From: Eucommia ulmoides | Lineage: Eukaryota > Streptophyta > Magnoliopsida > Garryales > Eucommiaceae | Assembly (NCBI GenBank): GCA_016647705.1 | Contig: CM028340.1 | Span: 14,399,001 to 14,463,000, forward strand | Reading direction: 5' to 3' | DNA length: 64,000 nt | Part shown: positions 1-11,419 of the stretch, in pieces | How positions within the stretch are numbered: the stretch's first letter is position 1 | Layout of the letters: each line of letters begins with the position of its first letter | Notes under the pieces: generated by a model | Told to the model about the DNA's origin: nothing | Databases searched by the model: none | The model's input: only the letters and a program-made list of their open reading frames with translations | Position numbers and translations under genes: made by a program

Positions 1-815
1 CACACGAGAAGCAGTTCTCCTTGAATTTCTTCATTTTCTTTCTTTTGGGACCAAAGCTCTGACTCGTTCCAAGGTTATGAAACTTTCGTTTCTTATTGGT
101 CTTGTGAACCTCCACAACATTTGCCTATGAGTTCATGGAATTGCGACTATTAGGATTCTCAGCAAACCGATATTCTTCCTCAATTCTAAGCCTCACAATC
201 AGATCTTCAACGTTCATCTTGTTACGTTTATACTTAAGATAATTTTTTAAATCACTCCAGGTCGGTGGTAACTTCTCAATAATAGAAGCTACTTGGAATG
301 ATTCACTCAATGACATTGCCTCAGCGAGAATGTCATATATAATGACTTGAAGATCTTTGGCTTGATTGATAACAGATTTGGAATCTACCATTACATAATC
401 AAGGAACTTTCCAACTATAAATTTCTTTGAGCTGGCGTCCTCTATTTTACACTTTTTATCCAAGGATTCCCATAGTTCTTTAGCGGTTGAAATTCCTCTA
501 TATACTTTATACAGAGAATTACTGAGAGCATTGAAGATGTAGTTCCGACATAGATAGTCAGAATCTTTCCATGCTCCTACCACAGCCTTTGTCTGATCAT
601 CGGCATTCTCAGTCATAACTGGAGCATCTTCTTTGAGAAAACGAACCAATAGGGTAGAACATCATATTTTGTTGCCACCTCTTAAAGTTGCTCCCATCAA
701 ACTTGTCAGACTTTTCAGCCTTAGGCAATGGAGTAGGCACCGTAGTGATAATGGTCTAAGTCATAGCAGACGCCACTTTAGACGTCTCAATTGGCGTAGT
801 GTTTTCACTTGCCAT
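1..815 (-). pseudogene. Decayed Copia-type gag (UBN2-like), runs off the left edge
   Basis: Read on the minus strand, an ATG at 815 opens a Copia gag-like reading frame: a short Ser/Thr-rich leader, then a SDKFDGSNFKRWQQ-type motif typical of Copia gag. A stop lies in the leader, and a frameshift near 650 moves the reading to the long open stretch 649-125. That stretch carries the family pattern of AKELWESLD, a central helical region and EDLIVRLRIEEE. After a stop at 125-127 the same frame continues through a Lys/Arg-rich linker to NCFSC at the window edge, the start of a CCHC zinc knuckle. In the family this protein packages element RNA into cytoplasmic particles. The stops and frameshift mean it is non-functional here. 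Protease and pol would lie outside the window. The superfamily is secure; the lineage is not determined. Confidence -1.
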
Positions 816-836
816 CACAGAGTAGTATGTCTATAA

Positions 837-1062
837 TTTAACAAATGTATAATAAATACTTAGAAAATTTTACAACCAAAGCACAGACTAAGGAATTAAA
901 CATTTCACTAACCAGAAACTGGAAGTTAAGATTCACACAATAATCAGAAATCAAATCAGAACGTAAATGTTCACAGAACAAAAGTAATTATAGAGAGAAA
1001 ATCAGAGAAATTTAGGTGGTGTAAAAACTTTAAAAAAACATGACAAAAAAAAACTTAGAAAA
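837..1062. other. No gene seen; possible leader of the Copia relic
   Basis: AT-rich sequence upstream, in the minus-strand sense, of the gag start. I found no tRNA-iMet primer-binding site on the minus strand and no clear LTR end, so the 5' LTR of this element appears lost or unrecognisable. Confidence -1.
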
Positions 1063-1098
1063 TAATATAAGATATAATAACAAGTCTATAGACTTCTA

Positions 1099-1456
1099 TC
1101 TATACATATTATATAAGTTGAAATTTTTTTTACTATTCATTGCATATGTAAAATTATATATTTGTATTTTACATATTTGTCTTCAAAATTTATAAAAATT
1201 AAATGTTATTGGAAACTGATTGTATTGTATTTATGATGAACTTTGTTAGTTAGTGATGATATTTATATGTTAATTATTGTTGATTTTTAATAAAATAAAT
1301 GTAGCACGTTGTATAAATAGAAAATATTATGTCATTTTTTTTGTTTAATTTTTTAACACCCGTGCCATCATCATGTTGTGTAAATAGAAGAGATTATATC
1401 ATTTTTTTTGTTTAATTTTTTAACACCTGTGCTTTCAGGCACGGGTTATACGCTAA
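1099..1456 (+). mobile_element. Helitron-like non-autonomous element (putative)
   Basis: The left end reads TCTATACATATTATATAAG, close to the TC-initial ends of plant Helitrons. The right end carries a short hairpin (ACCTGTGC, loop, GGCACGGGT at about 1426-1446) followed by CTAA at 1453-1456 and then T. A 3' hairpin ahead of CTRR with insertion into A/T is the Helitron signature. A partial, related 3' hairpin also occurs about 70 bp upstream (around 1355-1378). There is no Rep/helicase coding. The exact 5' boundary is uncertain because the 36 bp upstream are also shared with the second copy at 1457. Confidence -1.
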
Positions 1457-1602
1457 TATAAGATATAATAAGTCTATAGACTTCTATCTATACATATTAT
1501 ATAAGTTGAAAATTTCTTTTACTATTCATTGCATATGTAAAATTATATATTTGTATTTTACATATTTGTCTTCAAAATTTATAAAAATTAAAGGTCAATT
1601 TT
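1457..1602 (+). repeat. Second Helitron-type 5' end, direct repeat of 1063-1203
   Basis: Directly after the CTAA terminus, about 140 bp repeat the sequence at 1063-1203 with few differences, including the TCTATACATATT start at 1487. The repeat begins with the shared TATAAGATATAATA motif and ends at about AAATTAAA. This is either a head-to-tail second element that has lost its 3' part, or a tandem duplication. Confidence -1.
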
Positions 1603-2077
1603 TTGACCTATTCTATATAATTATATACATATATATGTATGTGACTATTCGCTTATTATTCTATCATAATAGTTATAGATTTTATTTTTTGTACTTTTAC
1701 ACATTTGGTAGGATTATTATCATCAATCATTATTTTTTTAATTATAATATATAAAATAAATCAATAGTGTTATCTATCTGCAATTGAAATTCACGTGACT
1801 CTATTACCATTATATGACTTATTTGATTATCTTAATTGTGACATTTTCAAATGTGTTGGTTATTGAAAATTATAATCTCAACACTTTGTTGCTACATTTA
1901 TTTCATCAACTATTTTTTATTTTTTTTATTTTTTATTATTATTATTTTTTTTTATCATAACACATAAAAAAAAGAAGACAATATATGGAAGGGCATGCAT
2001 CGTAAATAGTTTCAAAATCAGTTTCTGTCTATGGAAATATCCTTCATTTTTTATCATGTCATGTGCATATGCTTATT
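1603..2077. other. AT-rich intergenic, nothing recognised
   Basis: Runs of T and A with no open frame above background. The 82-codon frame at 1506-1754 is low-complexity and not credible. Confidence -1.
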
Positions 2078-2085
2078 ATTAGTAA

Positions 2086-2901
2086 TAGGAGTGTAAATCA
2101 GTCGGTCAGATCGAGATTGAAGGATTTCAGTCAGCCGAACAGAAGAAAAATTCTGGCAGCTCCCTCAACCGATGTTGATTGTATGGCCTCATTACCCTGA
2201 TCTAATTCGAGAGTGGTCGGGTCGATCAGTTGTCAGGTAACAAGAACAAACAAAAAAACATAAAATACATAAAATTTGTAGATCTAAGACAGAAATGGAG
2301 AAACAATCAAAAACATATTAAAGAATTAAAAAAAAAAAAAACTTACAAATCGTCAAATCGGAGTAGGAGACGAAAAATAAGCAGGCGCTATCGTCGGCGA
2401 TGAACAACAGCGTCGCAGGGATCATCGACGGCGAGATTATTAGGGTTTGATAGACACAAGATTATTAGATGGTGAGATTATTAGACGACGCATGAATCAT
2501 CATCATAGGAATCATCGACTCAGAAATCATTGATGAATCATCTACTAGGGTTTGATAGTCGACGATGGTGGCTCTGGGATTGAGAGGGGGAAAAAAAGAG
2601 GAGAAGGAGAACAGCGCTAGGGTTGGAATTTAAAAATGTAATGATCTGAATTTGATTAGGGTTATATATATATAGGATCTTTTCGTTATATGCTATGTTT
2701 TGAGGGGCATTTAGTAAATATATATTATTTGAGTTTAGGGTTCGGGTGCATTGGGTATGGGTAGATGAGCACCTGAGTCGAAGTGATTTTAGGTTTAGAC
2801 GGGTCAGATTCAGGTGTAAGAAAAAAGGTACTCATAACCAACCGACCCGCCATCGGGTAGGGCAAGACGAGGCGGGTTTTAGAGTAACATTTACACCCCT
2901 A
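2086..2901. mobile_element. hAT-type non-autonomous DNA transposon, 816 bp
   Basis: The ends are inverted: TAGGAGTGTAAAT at the left, and the complement of TAGGGGTGTAAAT at the right (ATTTACACCCCTA). Eight-base flanks ATTAGTAA (2078-2085) and ATTAGTAG (2902-2909) form a near-perfect target duplication. Both features fit hAT elements. The interior is GC-richer than its surroundings and has no transposase; the 77-codon frame at 2746 crosses the right end and is chance. Confidence -1.
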
Positions 2902-3195
2902 ATTAGTAGACATCATAAATTTCACATGCACTATATTTATGTTTTATTTATTTTTTTTCCTTATGATCATTTAATCTAGAGCATAATGTCTATATTCAAC
3001 CTAATTTCAATTTTTTAGCTAACTATAACTTTACCATATTTTTATATGACTTCCATTAATTGTTTTAAATTAGTTTTAACATTTAACATTATTAGAAATA
3101 AAAAAATTTTATATATCATATTTTTTTATTATTTTTTTTAACAAATTCATATATATTTTTAGTGTGATTTTTAATGAACAAATAATATAAAATAT

Positions 3196-3203
3196 TATAA
3201 ATA
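3196..3203 (+). promoter_or_regulatory. Candidate TATA box
   Basis: TATAAATA matches the plant TATA consensus and lies 120 bp upstream of the ATG at 3316. In this AT-rich DNA a chance match is likely, so support comes only from the ORF downstream. Confidence -1.
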
Positions 3204-3315
3204 GATCAAATAAAGTAGATAACAAGCACGTCCTCTCCATCTAGTTAGTTAATATAAATTACGGAGTAGAGAAAGCAAAATTAGCTGGCCAACCCAAAAA
3301 AGAAAGAATCTAGAG

Positions 3316-3657
3316 ATGGCCACAAGAAATTACACATTGATGAAAAGATGGACTCATTTGTCGAACATCAAAAAGGATATGAGCCAAACTGTACGGCTCC
3401 TCAATCCCCCATATGAGCTGAGAAAAGAAGAAGAAAGGTTAATATTTATATGCATAAAATTATTATATGATGAAACCATTTTAATGTATGTAATAGTGCA
3501 AAGGGAAGAGTGCGAAGGAATAAACCAACCTTATTTGAAACAACAAAGAAGATTCTTAGCAAATGTGATTTATGTCGAAGAAGATCCCCTTATCATTGAC
3601 GCGATTAGAAAATTCCAAACAAGACATGTGAAAAGGTTTCTTTATTACCATCGCTAA
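3316..3657 (+). CDS. Hypothetical small protein, 113 codons
   Basis: An open frame in an otherwise stop-rich region. It starts in a good plant initiation context (GAGATGGCC) and has a TATA-like box 120 bp upstream. The predicted protein is basic and hydrophilic, with an Arg/Lys/Glu-rich middle, one moderately hydrophobic segment around residues 41-60, and no signal peptide or domain that I recognise. A possible 60-bp intron (about 3438-3497, GTTAAT to AATAG) would remove the hydrophobic segment and give a shorter, more basic C-terminus. I do not recognise the family. It may be a lineage-specific gene, a decayed gene or chance. Confidence -1.
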   Translation: MATRNYTLMKRWTHLSNIKKDMSQTVRLLNPPYELRKEEERLIFICIKLLYDETILMYVIVQREECEGINQPYLKQQRRFLANVIYVEEDPLIIDAIRKFQTRHVKRFLYYHR

Positions 3658-4157
3658 AATTAATTTGAGGATTAAAAAGAAAACGCCGAGAATAAATTTC
3701 AATGTTTCTTCGCAACTTTAACATTATTTCTAGACTCATTAATTGACAAACATTTTGAAGGAGATCCCATTGTAAAAAAGATCAGTCATAAAAGCATAGT
3801 CACCAGAGCGCGTTGGATCAGTATATCACTGTGATCCATCCAGATATGCCAGAGAACCACACACGTAATTGAATAACTTAAATTCATGGGAAAATCGCGG
3901 AAAAGTCTCCTTTTTAATTCTTTAAATTAGATTTCACGTTTCCGCATGGCAGGAATTGTAAGAATATTATAAGAATTGTAGGGAACCCTTAGTGAGTATA
4001 TTGGATTTTTATAGTGAATTTTGTTACATATAACTAATATTAGTTACAATTTCATAATTGTTATTTTTCACATATATTTAGGTATTTTTTGTTACATGTA
4101 CTTTAGTTATATGTTACAATTACATATATATGTGTGTAATATTTTGTGACGTAACAG
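3658..4157. other. Intergenic, no gene seen
   Basis: AT-rich sequence. From about 4000 the words GTTACAT and ATGTAAC recur and lead into the tandem repeat at 4158. Confidence -1.
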
Positions 4158-4376
4158 AAAAAATATCAAATTTTTTAGTTAAATATTAGAGACTTGTAAT
4201 TAAAAAGTTACATATTATTAGAACATGTAATTGAAAAAATAAAACTTTTTAATTATATATTAAAGACATGTAATTAAAAAGTTACACATTATTGACACAT
4301 GTAACTGAAAAATATCAAACTTTTTAATTACATATCAGAGACATATAACTAAAAAATTATATATAATTAGTTACCT
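4158..4376. repeat. Three degenerate tandem units of about 75 bp
   Basis: Units begin at about 4158, 4233 and 4308. Each reads AAATATCAAA-like, then TTTTTAGTTA or TTTTTAATTA, then a GTAATTAAAAAGTTACA-type stretch, ending in an ACATGTAA-type word. The flanks (4020-4157 and 4377-4540) are also rich in TTACATGTAA-like inverted words, so the whole 4.0-4.54 kb block is probably one decayed repeat element. Confidence -1.
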
Positions 4377-5157
4377 TTAACTAATTATATATATTTTGTA
4401 ACATTAAACAAATTTTTTACACACAAAATTGTTACATGTTAAAAAAAAATAAAAATAAATAAAAATAAAAGAAAAAGAAAGAGAAATTACTTACAACTAA
4501 TACAGTAATATTATACACAAAGTAGTTACATGTAACTGGCGCGTGATTATCATATGTGCAAAACTTTCACCTTTTTAAAACAGATAGAATTAAATCAAAA
4601 GTTTTTACCGTATCTAGAACTTTTGACCAATTAAAACCTAAATGTAGGACCTCCCACCTATTATCCCTAAATTCATTCAACATTTATCATATTCATCATT
4701 TAAAATTTTTAAATATGACATTGACATTATTGTCAATTTTCTATTTTTTTAGTAATTTGGAGTGCATGTTATAAGTAACAATTATTTTAAGGAATTTGGT
4801 AAACAACGCAAATAAGCAAGAAATTTTTGAAATGGACTCAACCTATATTTTATAATAATATTAGGTATAAAACATGAAATTTATCCCAAACTATAGACGT
4901 TGACATTGGAATGGAAAGAAGAGTTGGATGGATGGTGAAAGATTAGCTGCTAAGGAAAGAGCCGCCCTTAATTGAATTGAAGCATTTCCTTCCTCGTTCT
5001 TTTTCTTTTTTAATATCCCTAAAAAAAATAGACCACTTTTACAACCATTCATTCTTTTCGAGGGATAAAACTACCCTGCATGTACTAATATCATATCTAC
5101 AAAAAATAACCTAAGATCAACACTTTCTGAAAATTTAACACCACAATTTTATCATCT
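4377..5157. other. Intergenic, no gene seen
   Basis: AT-rich sequence with scattered stops in all frames. The 72-codon frame at 4556 has no recognisable composition or context. Confidence -1.
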
Positions 5158-5912
5158 CACTTCATTAATATCTTTTGGACTAATTCTACGTGACGTAAAA
5201 TGCTTAAAATAATGTATTTGTAGTAACTCACATAGTACTTTATATATCAGACAATATTTTTGAATACTTTCGATGTGAAATCTTACAATTATCCCCCACT
5301 TAAAACACATGACGTCCTCATCGTATTAGTCCAGTTCATCTCATTGGTTGGTGATATAGATAGTAGCGCATAAGCGAACACAGAATAGTTCATAGGTAAA
5401 CACATGATACCTACCCCGGGGCCTCTATTTATCTCCGGAGACTCTACTCCTCAATCAATGTCACCACAGTGCTGTTTTTCGAACTGGGGTTGACTTTGAT
5501 ACCATTTGTAATGCCCCATGTAACCCATTGGCCTAGTACTTTTTGAACCGAGTTTACGTGGCCCAAAATGTTTAAACCAAAGTACTAGTAATAGTCCACG
5601 TGATGTTTTATATATTAAACAATATTTTCTAATACTTTCGACGTGAGATCTCACATATTATCTCTCACTTAAAGACACAACATCCTTGTCGCGTTGACCT
5701 AGTTAATCTCTTTGGCTGGTGGTTTAGATAGTAGCTTATAAGTGAACACATGGTATCTACTCGGGGCCTCTTCACCTCTTCGAAGCCTCTACTCCTCCAT
5801 CAATACCACCACGGTACCGTTAGCGAATTAATGTTGGCTCTGATACTATTTGTAACGCTTCATGCGGCCCACTAACCTTGTAACTTATCGATTGAATCTA
5901 CATGGCCCAAAT
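5158..5912 (-). mobile_element. TRIM-like tandem array: LTR, internal, LTR, internal, LTR
   Basis: A unit of about 343 bp is repeated: 5508-5850 matches 5168-5507, and a third copy starts at 5851. On the minus strand each unit shows a short LTR (about 148 bp, 5508-5655) ending in CATTACA or CGTTACA. A primer-binding site follows (TGGTATCAAAGTC at the first junction, a TAGTATCAGAGCC variant at the second), then a short non-coding internal stretch. A purine-rich tract, TAAGTGAGAGA, precedes the next LTR, which begins TGTGAGATC. There is no coding. This fits a miniature LTR retrotransposon whose copies recombined into a tandem array. The last LTR is interrupted at 5912 by the Copia-type element and resumes at 15007. 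Confidence -1.
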
Positions 5913-6375
5913 TGTTGGAATTTTTTTTGTAGCCCAACATTAATTGAATAAATTATTTTATAAAAACAGGTTAATGGATAGTCTATTATTTAACCAGCCC
6001 AAATAATCAGTGATTATATTTTGATTTGGACTGTGACATCTTTTATGTAGAAGCCTAATTAAGTGACAAGTGTAAGTTTTGGGTTTTGTTGAAGCTCATT
6101 ATGGTAAGGCCTAATGAGAAACCATAATATAAATAACTAGGTTCATTCCCTAGTATAGATTGAGGGTTTCTTCCTATTGAGAGGCGCCACCATGAAATCT
6201 AGATCATAGGGAGAAAGATCTAGTTAGTAATCTGCTGCGATAGATTCAATCTCCTGCGATAACCCAAACAGATATGTATTCAATTACCGTTCTTTATTGT
6301 TGTGTCCTAATAATCATGTATATTTTAGATTAATGTTCAATTCCGTTTTATTGTGATTATGAGATATAATCAACA
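5913..6375 (+). repeat. 5' LTR of the Copia-type element
   Basis: Begins TGTTGGAA and ends ATCAACA. It contains an ATAATATAAATAACTAGG segment that can serve as a TATA region (about 6124-6141). It is co-linear with the 3' LTR with scattered substitutions and one notable block difference around 6090-6115. Confidence -1.
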
Positions 6376-6390
6376 TGTCGTATTAGAGCC
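6376..6390 (+). other. Primer-binding site
   Basis: TGTCGTATTAGAGCC directly follows the LTR. It resembles the tRNA-iMet-type plant site TGGTATCAGAGCC with a few mutations. Confidence -1.
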
Positions 6391-6475
6391 TACGTACATG
6401 ATTTAGGATCAACAATTGTTTTCAGAAACTTTATTTTATTTTTTGAGGATTAAACAAAACATAAACTTGCGGGCA

Positions 6476-6815
6476 TGATTTCATGTGATTTTTCGTTTCA
6501 ATTAACTGTGAACCATTTGGGATTTTGTTCCTCTTATTTTAAGATTTAATTTGATATATGATACATGCTATTTGATTGCGTAATCAAAGAGTATTTCGTG
6601 ATTGAAATTTCGGTTACGAACCCTAGAAAACTCTCGAAACCGAAACTTTGGGCCGTGATTTCATGTAATATTTTGCCTCTGTTGACCGTAAAACCTTAGG
6701 TATTTTATTCCTCTTAATTCAAACTTTAATTTGATATATTATATATGTTATTTGATTGCGTAATCAGAGAGTATTTTGTGGTTGAATTTTCGGCTTTGAA
6801 ACTCTAGTAAAACCG
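6476..6815 (+). repeat. Tandem duplication of about 175 bp
   Basis: The stretch from GGGCATGATTTCATGT (6471-6640) recurs as GGGCCGTGATTTCATGT (about 6651-6815). The two share TTGATTGCGTAATCA and the following GAGAGTATTT-like segment. It lies just inside the 5' LTR, where Copia leaders sit, and is non-coding. Confidence -1.
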
Positions 6816-7237
6816 AGATTTGTTTTTAAAATCGAGGAATATTAACGCGTTTTTTGTTCGACTAAACATTGTAGAAAGGTTTTAAATTAGTATTAGGCTT
6901 AAACCCATATAAGTTTCGATGAAAATAAAGGTTAATATTGAGTTTTAGGTTTTTGGCTATGGAGGAGTGAGAAAATCGCAACTTGTTCTTGATGTTTGGT
7001 GATGTTTCTCTTATTTTTCATTCAATTAATTATTATAGGCATGTGAGAAATACATAGATCTACATAAACCCATAAAAAATTAGAGAAAAACACCTGTTTT
7101 TAGGATTTTTGCAAAATCGGGTTGTTTGACCCGGTTTAGACCCGGTTGGAGATGGAAGACAACCTCCACCTTGGTCTGCCATTCCCTACGCGCATAACAA
7201 GCACGTGGGGGCACGTGACCTGTCTCCAAGGATCCGT

Positions 7238-9291
7238 TGTAGACACAGCATTTTAACCGTCCCGTAAAAAATTTATGCTTTATTTTATTTTTATTTTCAA
7301 AAAAAAAAGAAAAAAAGAAAAAAAAAAAAAAAAGAATGAAAAAAAAAAGGAAAAAAAAAAGATAAAAGAAAAAAATAAAACTAAAAAAAATGGAAAAGAA
7401 AAAGGTTTCCTTGTCAAAATGGGATTAGGTTTCCTTTTCCTTTTATGTTTTGTTTCCTTTTCCTTGTCGAATTAGGACTAGGGTTTCTAGGATTTTTCAC
7501 TCTCCATCCTTATTATAAATAGGACTCTCCTCCTCATAATTTAGAAGAAAAAAAATTAGAGAGAAACCTTTCGGGGGACATTCAAAAATTGAGATGAGCC
7601 ACCCCCTAGAAGAGTGATTCCCAAAACACCTTTTCGGGAAGCTGTCTGCGAGAGAGAAAAAATCCGAGTATCAGGATTCTTGGCCTAGAACAGGTATGTT
7701 TTTATTTTATTTTTCAGTTTATTTAAATATCTCCATAGTTTAAATTCTTGCAAACTTTATTCCTTTTAGTAGTCCGATGACTCGATGAAAAACGCCGGGG
7801 CGAGGTTCCCCATTCTCAATCTGAACCTTTGAGCGTTTAGACGAGGATACTATATCGCTGTATTTTTTTACTTTCTGCATTTTTATTTTGTTTTATTTAT
7901 TTTGTTTACAAATTCATAAAGAAAAACTCAAAAAAATAAAATCGTTCGATAATCCGATGAAAACGTCGGGGTGAATTTCTCGTACTTAAACTTAACCCCC
8001 GATCGTTAGGTGAATGATGTTTTCATTATTTATTTTTCTGTATTTTTTTATTTATTTGATTTATTCTTGTTATCAAAACTCAAAAAAAAAAATAATAATA
8101 AAATATTTTATTTGTAGGAATTAACCCTTACGAACCTTAAGATGAATCCGACGATTGAGTAAATCGTGGGAGAGTTTTCTGTGACCTCGTTTTCATTCAT
8201 CGACTCGAGTGGAATTTAGAAACGAATGGTTTTAGGAAATCTCTTCCCTCGGTAAATCATAGGATTTCGTTTAAGTTTCGGAAAGATTAATTCCAACAAA
8301 TTTGTTTCTGCGAATCTTCCCTCAATTCTCATATCCATAGAATTTGAGAAAATTTCAAATGGGAATTTCTTTAAATTAATTGAGCAAACTTAAAATAAAC
8401 ATTTTTCATTTGTTTAACATATTTATTTTTGTATCATTTAAACGGCATATTTAGGACACTTTCACCACTTATACTTTTATTATTTTTTTCCACGCTACTT
8501 TTTATTTATTTATTTAGTCATGACATGCACACCACTTATTTTTTATATTAAATAATTAAATCATTGTCTTTCATAATCACGTTAATTCATGTGTTTCCAT
8601 ATTCGATTCCCGTTATTCATATCGTTTCTCATTGACACATTTAAATTAAAATTCTTTAATTTTTTTAGTCACTTTTGCATAAAAAAATAAATTCATATAG
8701 ATATTAGTTTTTACATTCATATTTTACTCTCCTTAATTTATTTAGTTTGCCTAATTTAAATTAAAGAAATCTCTCGGAAACATACATAGAACCCCCCGGG
8801 AACCATCCTTATCGAATCTTTAATATTCGATAAGAGGTTATACCGGGAGAACATTACAAAAAATCCAAAAACTTGTCCCACCTTATTTGTGAAAATACCA
8901 AAAAGATTTTATAAGAAGTGAATGATTTTAAAATAAAATAAAACACTCGGACTAAACTAATTGGACTTAATTGGACATAAGGTACCGTTTTCGGACGGGC
9001 GTCTTGGGGTGCCTAACACTTTCACCAAACCTAACCGACCCTCGAGCCTTTAAATGAATATTTGATTTGACCGTGTTTTTTGGAGTCAATTTTTTACTTA
9101 AGCCTTTTAAATAGTTTTCTAAAATTTTTGTGACCTAACACACCATTTAAACCCAATACTAGGTGGCGACTCTTTATTTTTTAAAACAACCTAAATATAT
9201 TTTTTGAGAAAACCGACGTTTTAAAAAACCCCTCTCCTAAAATTAATTATTATTTAATATTCTTTCCTTTTCGAAAAAATGGGGCGCGTCA
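7238..9291 (+). repeat. Probable Tat/Ogre-type solo LTR nested in the Copia element
   Basis: The block starts TGTAGACACAGC, an opening typical of plant Tat/Ogre LTRs, and ends GGGGCGCGTCA. A TATAAATAGGACTC core-promoter motif lies at about 7514-7527. The last 370 bp carry a GGTGGCGACTC motif and match, on the opposite strand, the fragment at about 55130-55560. No internal region follows, so it reads as a solo LTR. The expected 5-bp target duplication (TCCGT against CCTGT) is imperfect, so the ends are approximate. The Lys-rich frame at 7275 is only poly-purine sequence. Confidence -1.
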
Positions 9292-11419
9292 CCTGTTTTG
9301 GGTTTCGTTTTTTCTAGTGCACTTGTTTTTCTGTCGTCTAATATTCTGTAAAATTTATTTTATTTTTTGAGAATTAAAAATAATTTTTAGTTAATTATTA
9401 CTTATTATATGATTTAATTTGCTTACAATTATTTTTAGGCATGATTTTCTATTGAAAATTTATTAAAAATTTTATTGGTTGATTTGGAATACGATTGCAG
9501 TACTCACTCTCCCTAGATTCAAATTTATTGATGTATAGTCTCCTGATTAGTTTTAAATCACGTAAAACTTGTTTAATAACTTCAGTTGTTCAAATTTCTT
9601 AGTTTTTGATTTGAATGGAGTATGATTTGGGAACTTTCATTAAACTGAATATTTTTCACATGAAATTAAAACTGAATATTTTTTTTTTCATGACCCTTGA
9701 CTCTTCAATTAATTAAAAATCCACGGACCTCACCTTTTTCTCCGACGTCCTTTTCCCGACGATGTGACGGTGCCTTCATCGGCTTCTTCGAGCTCCGGAC
9801 CTTCGTTGTTCAAGTAATGTAAAATATTATGTTGGTATTTAGAATACCGTTGGTCTAGTATAGATTTATACAATGAGTATAATATTGTCAAATTCATGTC
9901 CTGAATCTCCTGATTGCATTCTGAATTCACTCAAAGCTAAGTGTTTGACCATATGTCTACAAATCTCATAACTCATGGGTTGAATGATCAAATCTGAGGG
10001 TTTATGAACCCAAGTGAAAATCCTGGTATGATTAACAGGTTAGAAGTGTAGGTGACGTTTGGTTGGTGTTTTTTTTTTTTTTAATTTCTACTTCCAATAA
10101 TCTGGGATGAGATAAGATGTGAATTATATTTCTGTTCTGGAGTATTCTAGAAATAGAAACATGTTTTAAAATGATAATTCTCCTGAATAATTTTTTTTAT
10201 GAGAACGATAACAAGAAACACATTTGGTTACAAAATTTGTTCTTTTTATTTTCTTTAAATGTGATGGTCACTGTTGGCCAACGAGATGGTAGTGAGAATA
10301 GTTTTGTGGGAGTGAATAGGAATCAACATTTTTTTTTCCAGATTTTTAAGGAATTCATGAAATAGTCCCTAATTACTTCAAACACCTTAAATTGGTAACA
10401 TATGGTTTCTGAAATTAAGTGTAGGCTCTATGATTATGGAGTAATTTTTTTTTGTATTTCAAGATTCAACATTTGTCAAGGATTGGGACTCTTTTTTGTT
10501 ATTATACCTATTTTGGGCCTTCTTCCAATCAACAGAAATTCGGTACCGCTAAGCCCTTAATTTCGATTTAGGAAGCAACATGCATGATCTTTATAAATTA
10601 TCATGATGAAAATGTTGTTTAATAAATTTTTTAACTTTTGGATCCTTTGGGTTGTGACCCCAAAAAATACTTGTTTGAATGCATATATATTATATTTGTC
10701 TGCAAATGTGTTTTTGTCCAATTAGCCAGCTTTTGCAACATAGAAACTATATTTCTTTGCGTATATGTATTTATACATTTTTGTGTACTTGGGAAGACGA
10801 TATATAAGCGCAATGTTTGAAAACAAAGGAGGTTGAACGAGAAGATCCATCCTAGGATCTTGTGAATGATATATGTTTGAGAATGAGGAAGTTGTTTTGT
10901 CGTTGTAAATGGATTATGAGCATATACCTATTGACTATTGATTAGTACTAATCTTCTAATAGAAAGTTGATAAATTCTACTTTATTTTAATTGCTGCCTC
11001 ATTTTAGATAATTGAATTGATTTTTTATTATGAAAATTACAGAGGAAATTGGACATTGACTTTTTCCATACACTCTCTTGCTTAATTGTTATTTATATAT
11101 GATAAACTTCATGCTACTTGAGGAGTTCTTATTAATTGTGCATGGATGAAGTAAGCATTATAGGGATAATGCATATATCCCTTTATTTGATTGGTTATAT
11201 GATGAATAGATTATGATAAGTTATTATTCGAGTGAAAAAGAGTTTGTCTTTGTTATTTTAAAGAGCAAACATGAGGGCCCAAAGAAGTCAACTCATGCTT
11301 TGAGTTTTATTATCTTGGTTCATGAACAAGCATCTCAAAGTCTTCTTCACATCTAGAGTACCCCTCAATTGATCATGAAGATTTGACCCTAATTCGGATT
11401 AGATGATTGGGTAATTGCA
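9292..11419 (+). other. Non-coding interior of the Copia-type element
   Basis: There is no retroelement protein in any frame. A GC-richer island at about 9725-9820 looks coding-like for some 30 codons on either strand and ends at a GTAATG donor-like site on the + strand. It may be a captured exon fragment, but I cannot identify it. The short frames around 10171-10820 are chance. Confidence -1.

Noticed and set aside
5158-5912. Cassandra-type TRIM carrying 5S rRNA promoter sequence
   Set aside because: I could not find the 5S A-box and C-box sequences in these LTRs.
7275-7475. Lysine-rich small ORF
   Set aside because: It is a poly-purine tract within a probable LTR.
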